A DNA stretch of 6,764 bases from Actinomycetales bacterium. Its GTDB lineage: Bacteria; Actinomycetota; Actinomycetes; Actinomycetales; BWSM-131. The stretch lies in the NCBI GenBank assembly GCA_030149025.1, contig JASBSH010000381.1, positions 1-6,764 of the forward strand, read 5' to 3'. Made by a program: the position numbers and the translations under genes. Of this stretch, positions 5,795-6,764 are shown one piece after another. The notes below the pieces were generated by a model, which saw only the letters and a list, made by a program, of their open reading frames with translations, was not told the origin of the DNA and made no database searches. The first letter of the stretch is position 1. The number at the start of each line of letters is the position of its first letter.

Positions 5795-6764
5795 CTACCG
5801 GCATCCGCAGGCCGCGATGCGAGCCGCCACGTCGTCGAGCGCCGCGCGTGCGGCGACGTTGCCGGGTACGTCGTCGGCCATCACCGCGAACGCCAGGAGG
5901 CGGCCGTCGGCGTCGACCACGGTGCCGGCCAGCGAGGTGACGCCCAGCAGGTTCCCCGTCTTGCCCCGCACGAGACCCGCAGCGGCCGGCTGCTTGGCGA
6001 ACCGGTCCGACAGGGTGCAGGTCAGGCCGGCGATGGGCAGCCCCTCGAGCAGCGGCCGCAGCTCGGGATAGTTGGGTGAGGCTGCCGCCGACAGCACGCC
6101 GGTGAGCAGGGACGGCGGCAGGGCGTTGCCGTCCCCCAGCCCGCTGCCGTCCACCAGCCGTGCTGCGGAGACGTCCAGGCCGAGCAGGGCCACCTGGTCG
6201 AGGACCGCGCCCGCGGCGTCCGGGAAAGCGCCGGGACGGCCGAAGTCCAGCGCCACGAGCCGGGCGAGCGACTCAGCGACGTTGTTCTCGCTCACCTGCA
6301 GCATCAAGCCGACGACCTCGGACACCGGGGCCGAGCGCACCTCGGCCAGCACGACCGGATCGGCGGGGGCCACCGCTCGCGCAACCGGGCCGGCGACGCG
6401 CACCCCGTAGCCGGTCAGTCGCTGGGCGAACGTCTGCGCGGCGTTCAGGGCGGGGTCCTGCACGCGGGGGGCGTAGTTCGCGTTGCGCGTGCGTCCTGCG
6501 TTGACGGCGATCGGCGCCACCGGGGAGACGAACCCGGCGTTGACGTCCTGCTGCGTCCAGCCGGGCCCCATCGAGGGCCCGCTGAACAGGGTGTCGTCGA
6601 GCCGCACACCGACCGCTGACCTGCCCTCCTGCAGCAGGCGGGCGGCGGTGGCCGCGGCCAGGTCGTCCAGCCCTGCGCGGCCGTTGACGGCCTGTGGGTC
6701 ACCGGCTCCCGCCGCGAGCAGCACGTCACCCCCCGCTACGAGGACCACCTCGTCGGCTGCCACG
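5795..6764 (-). CDS. dacB: D-alanyl-D-alanine carboxypeptidase/endopeptidase, S13 family (PBP4 type), N-terminus off the right edge
   Basis: DacB removes the terminal D-Ala of peptidoglycan stem peptides and may cut cross-links outside the membrane. About 322 residues are in the window, numbered here from the first whole codon. They include SEN (158-160), the SxN motif, in LMLQVSENNVAE; LVDGSGLGDGN (203-213), a strong S13 signature; and KTG (268-270) in RGKTGNL. The serine SxxK motif and the signal peptide must lie beyond the edge, so catalytic competence cannot be fully checked. The first valine codon is internal and not a start. The protein ends in CGCR, two cysteines close together at the C-terminus. 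The TAG at 5797-5795 is 52 nt before the next gene. In actinobacteria ppa (inorganic pyrophosphatase) often lies on the far side; that cannot be seen here. Confidence 0.92.
   Translation of the reverse strand, partial: VAADEVVLVAGGDVLLAAGAGDPQAVNGRAGLDDLAAATAARLLQEGRSAVGVRLDDTLFSGPSMGPGWTQQDVNAGFVSPVAPIAVNAGRTRNANYAPRVQDPALNAAQTFAQRLTGYGVRVAGPVARAVAPADPVVLAEVRSAPVSEVVGLMLQVSENNVAESLARLVALDFGRPGAFPDAAGAVLDQVALLGLDVSAARLVDGSGLGDGNALPPSLLTGVLSAAASPNYPELRPLLEGLPIAGLTCTLSDRFAKQPAAAGLVRGKTGNLLGVTSLAGTVVDADGRLLAFAVMADDVPGNVAARAALDDVAARIAACGCR

Noticed and set aside
4279..5940. Plus-strand open frame of 553 codons opposite tilS and the zincin gene
   Set aside because: It runs across the ends of three good minus-strand genes, has biased Arg/Ala/Gly composition and shows no domain. 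It is a codon-bias shadow.
1..6764. CRISPR arrays, tRNA/rRNA genes, insertion sequences or phage genes
   Set aside because: No spaced repeats, cloverleaf-like segments, transposase motifs or terminal inverted repeats were seen, and nearly all bases belong to recognised housekeeping genes.

Overview
The window looks like chromosomal DNA from a high-GC actinomycete. The third codon positions are almost all G or C, several starts are GTG, and the gene order is that of Actinomycetia. The protein sequences resemble Kineosporiales, Micrococcales or Streptomyces-type relatives. That last placement is from memory of family sequences and is not certain. I see no mobile elements, RNA genes or CRISPR.

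All recognised genes lie on the minus strand, so transcription runs from high to low coordinates. The order is: the C-terminal part of a D-Ala-D-Ala carboxypeptidase (dacB, S13 family, cut by the right edge); a cytoplasmic DUF2342/Zincin_2 HExxH protein of unknown function; tilS (tRNA-Ile lysidine synthase); hpt (hypoxanthine/guanine phosphoribosyltransferase); ftsH (membrane AAA+ zinc protease); folE (GTP cyclohydrolase I); and the first 29 codons of folP (dihydropteroate synthase), cut by the left edge. tilS-hpt-ftsH is an old bacterial neighbourhood. ftsH-folE-folP is the usual actinobacterial extension into the folate genes, and folB and folK are expected just outside on the left.

Spacing suggests two transcription blocks. 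dacB, the zincin gene, tilS and hpt are separated by 52, 34 and 9 nt. ftsH, folE and folP are packed with 1-2 nt gaps, which points to translational coupling. The only large gap (176 nt from the hpt stop to the chosen ftsH start) holds the most interesting non-coding signal. It has a good match to an ECF sigma-R/sigma-H type promoter, a leader of about 130 nt, a possible 25-codon upstream ORF whose TGA overlaps the ftsH ATG (TGATG), and a perfect AGGAGG that is too far from the ATG unless a GC hairpin between them is folded or the upstream ORF is translated.

Functionally the block joins wall maturation (dacB), tRNA decoding (tilS), purine salvage (hpt), membrane protein quality control (ftsH) and entry into folate synthesis (folE, folP). 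Most of this is conserved housekeeping. I found no new multi-gene system; the novel material, if any, is in the control of ftsH and in the uncharacterised zincin.
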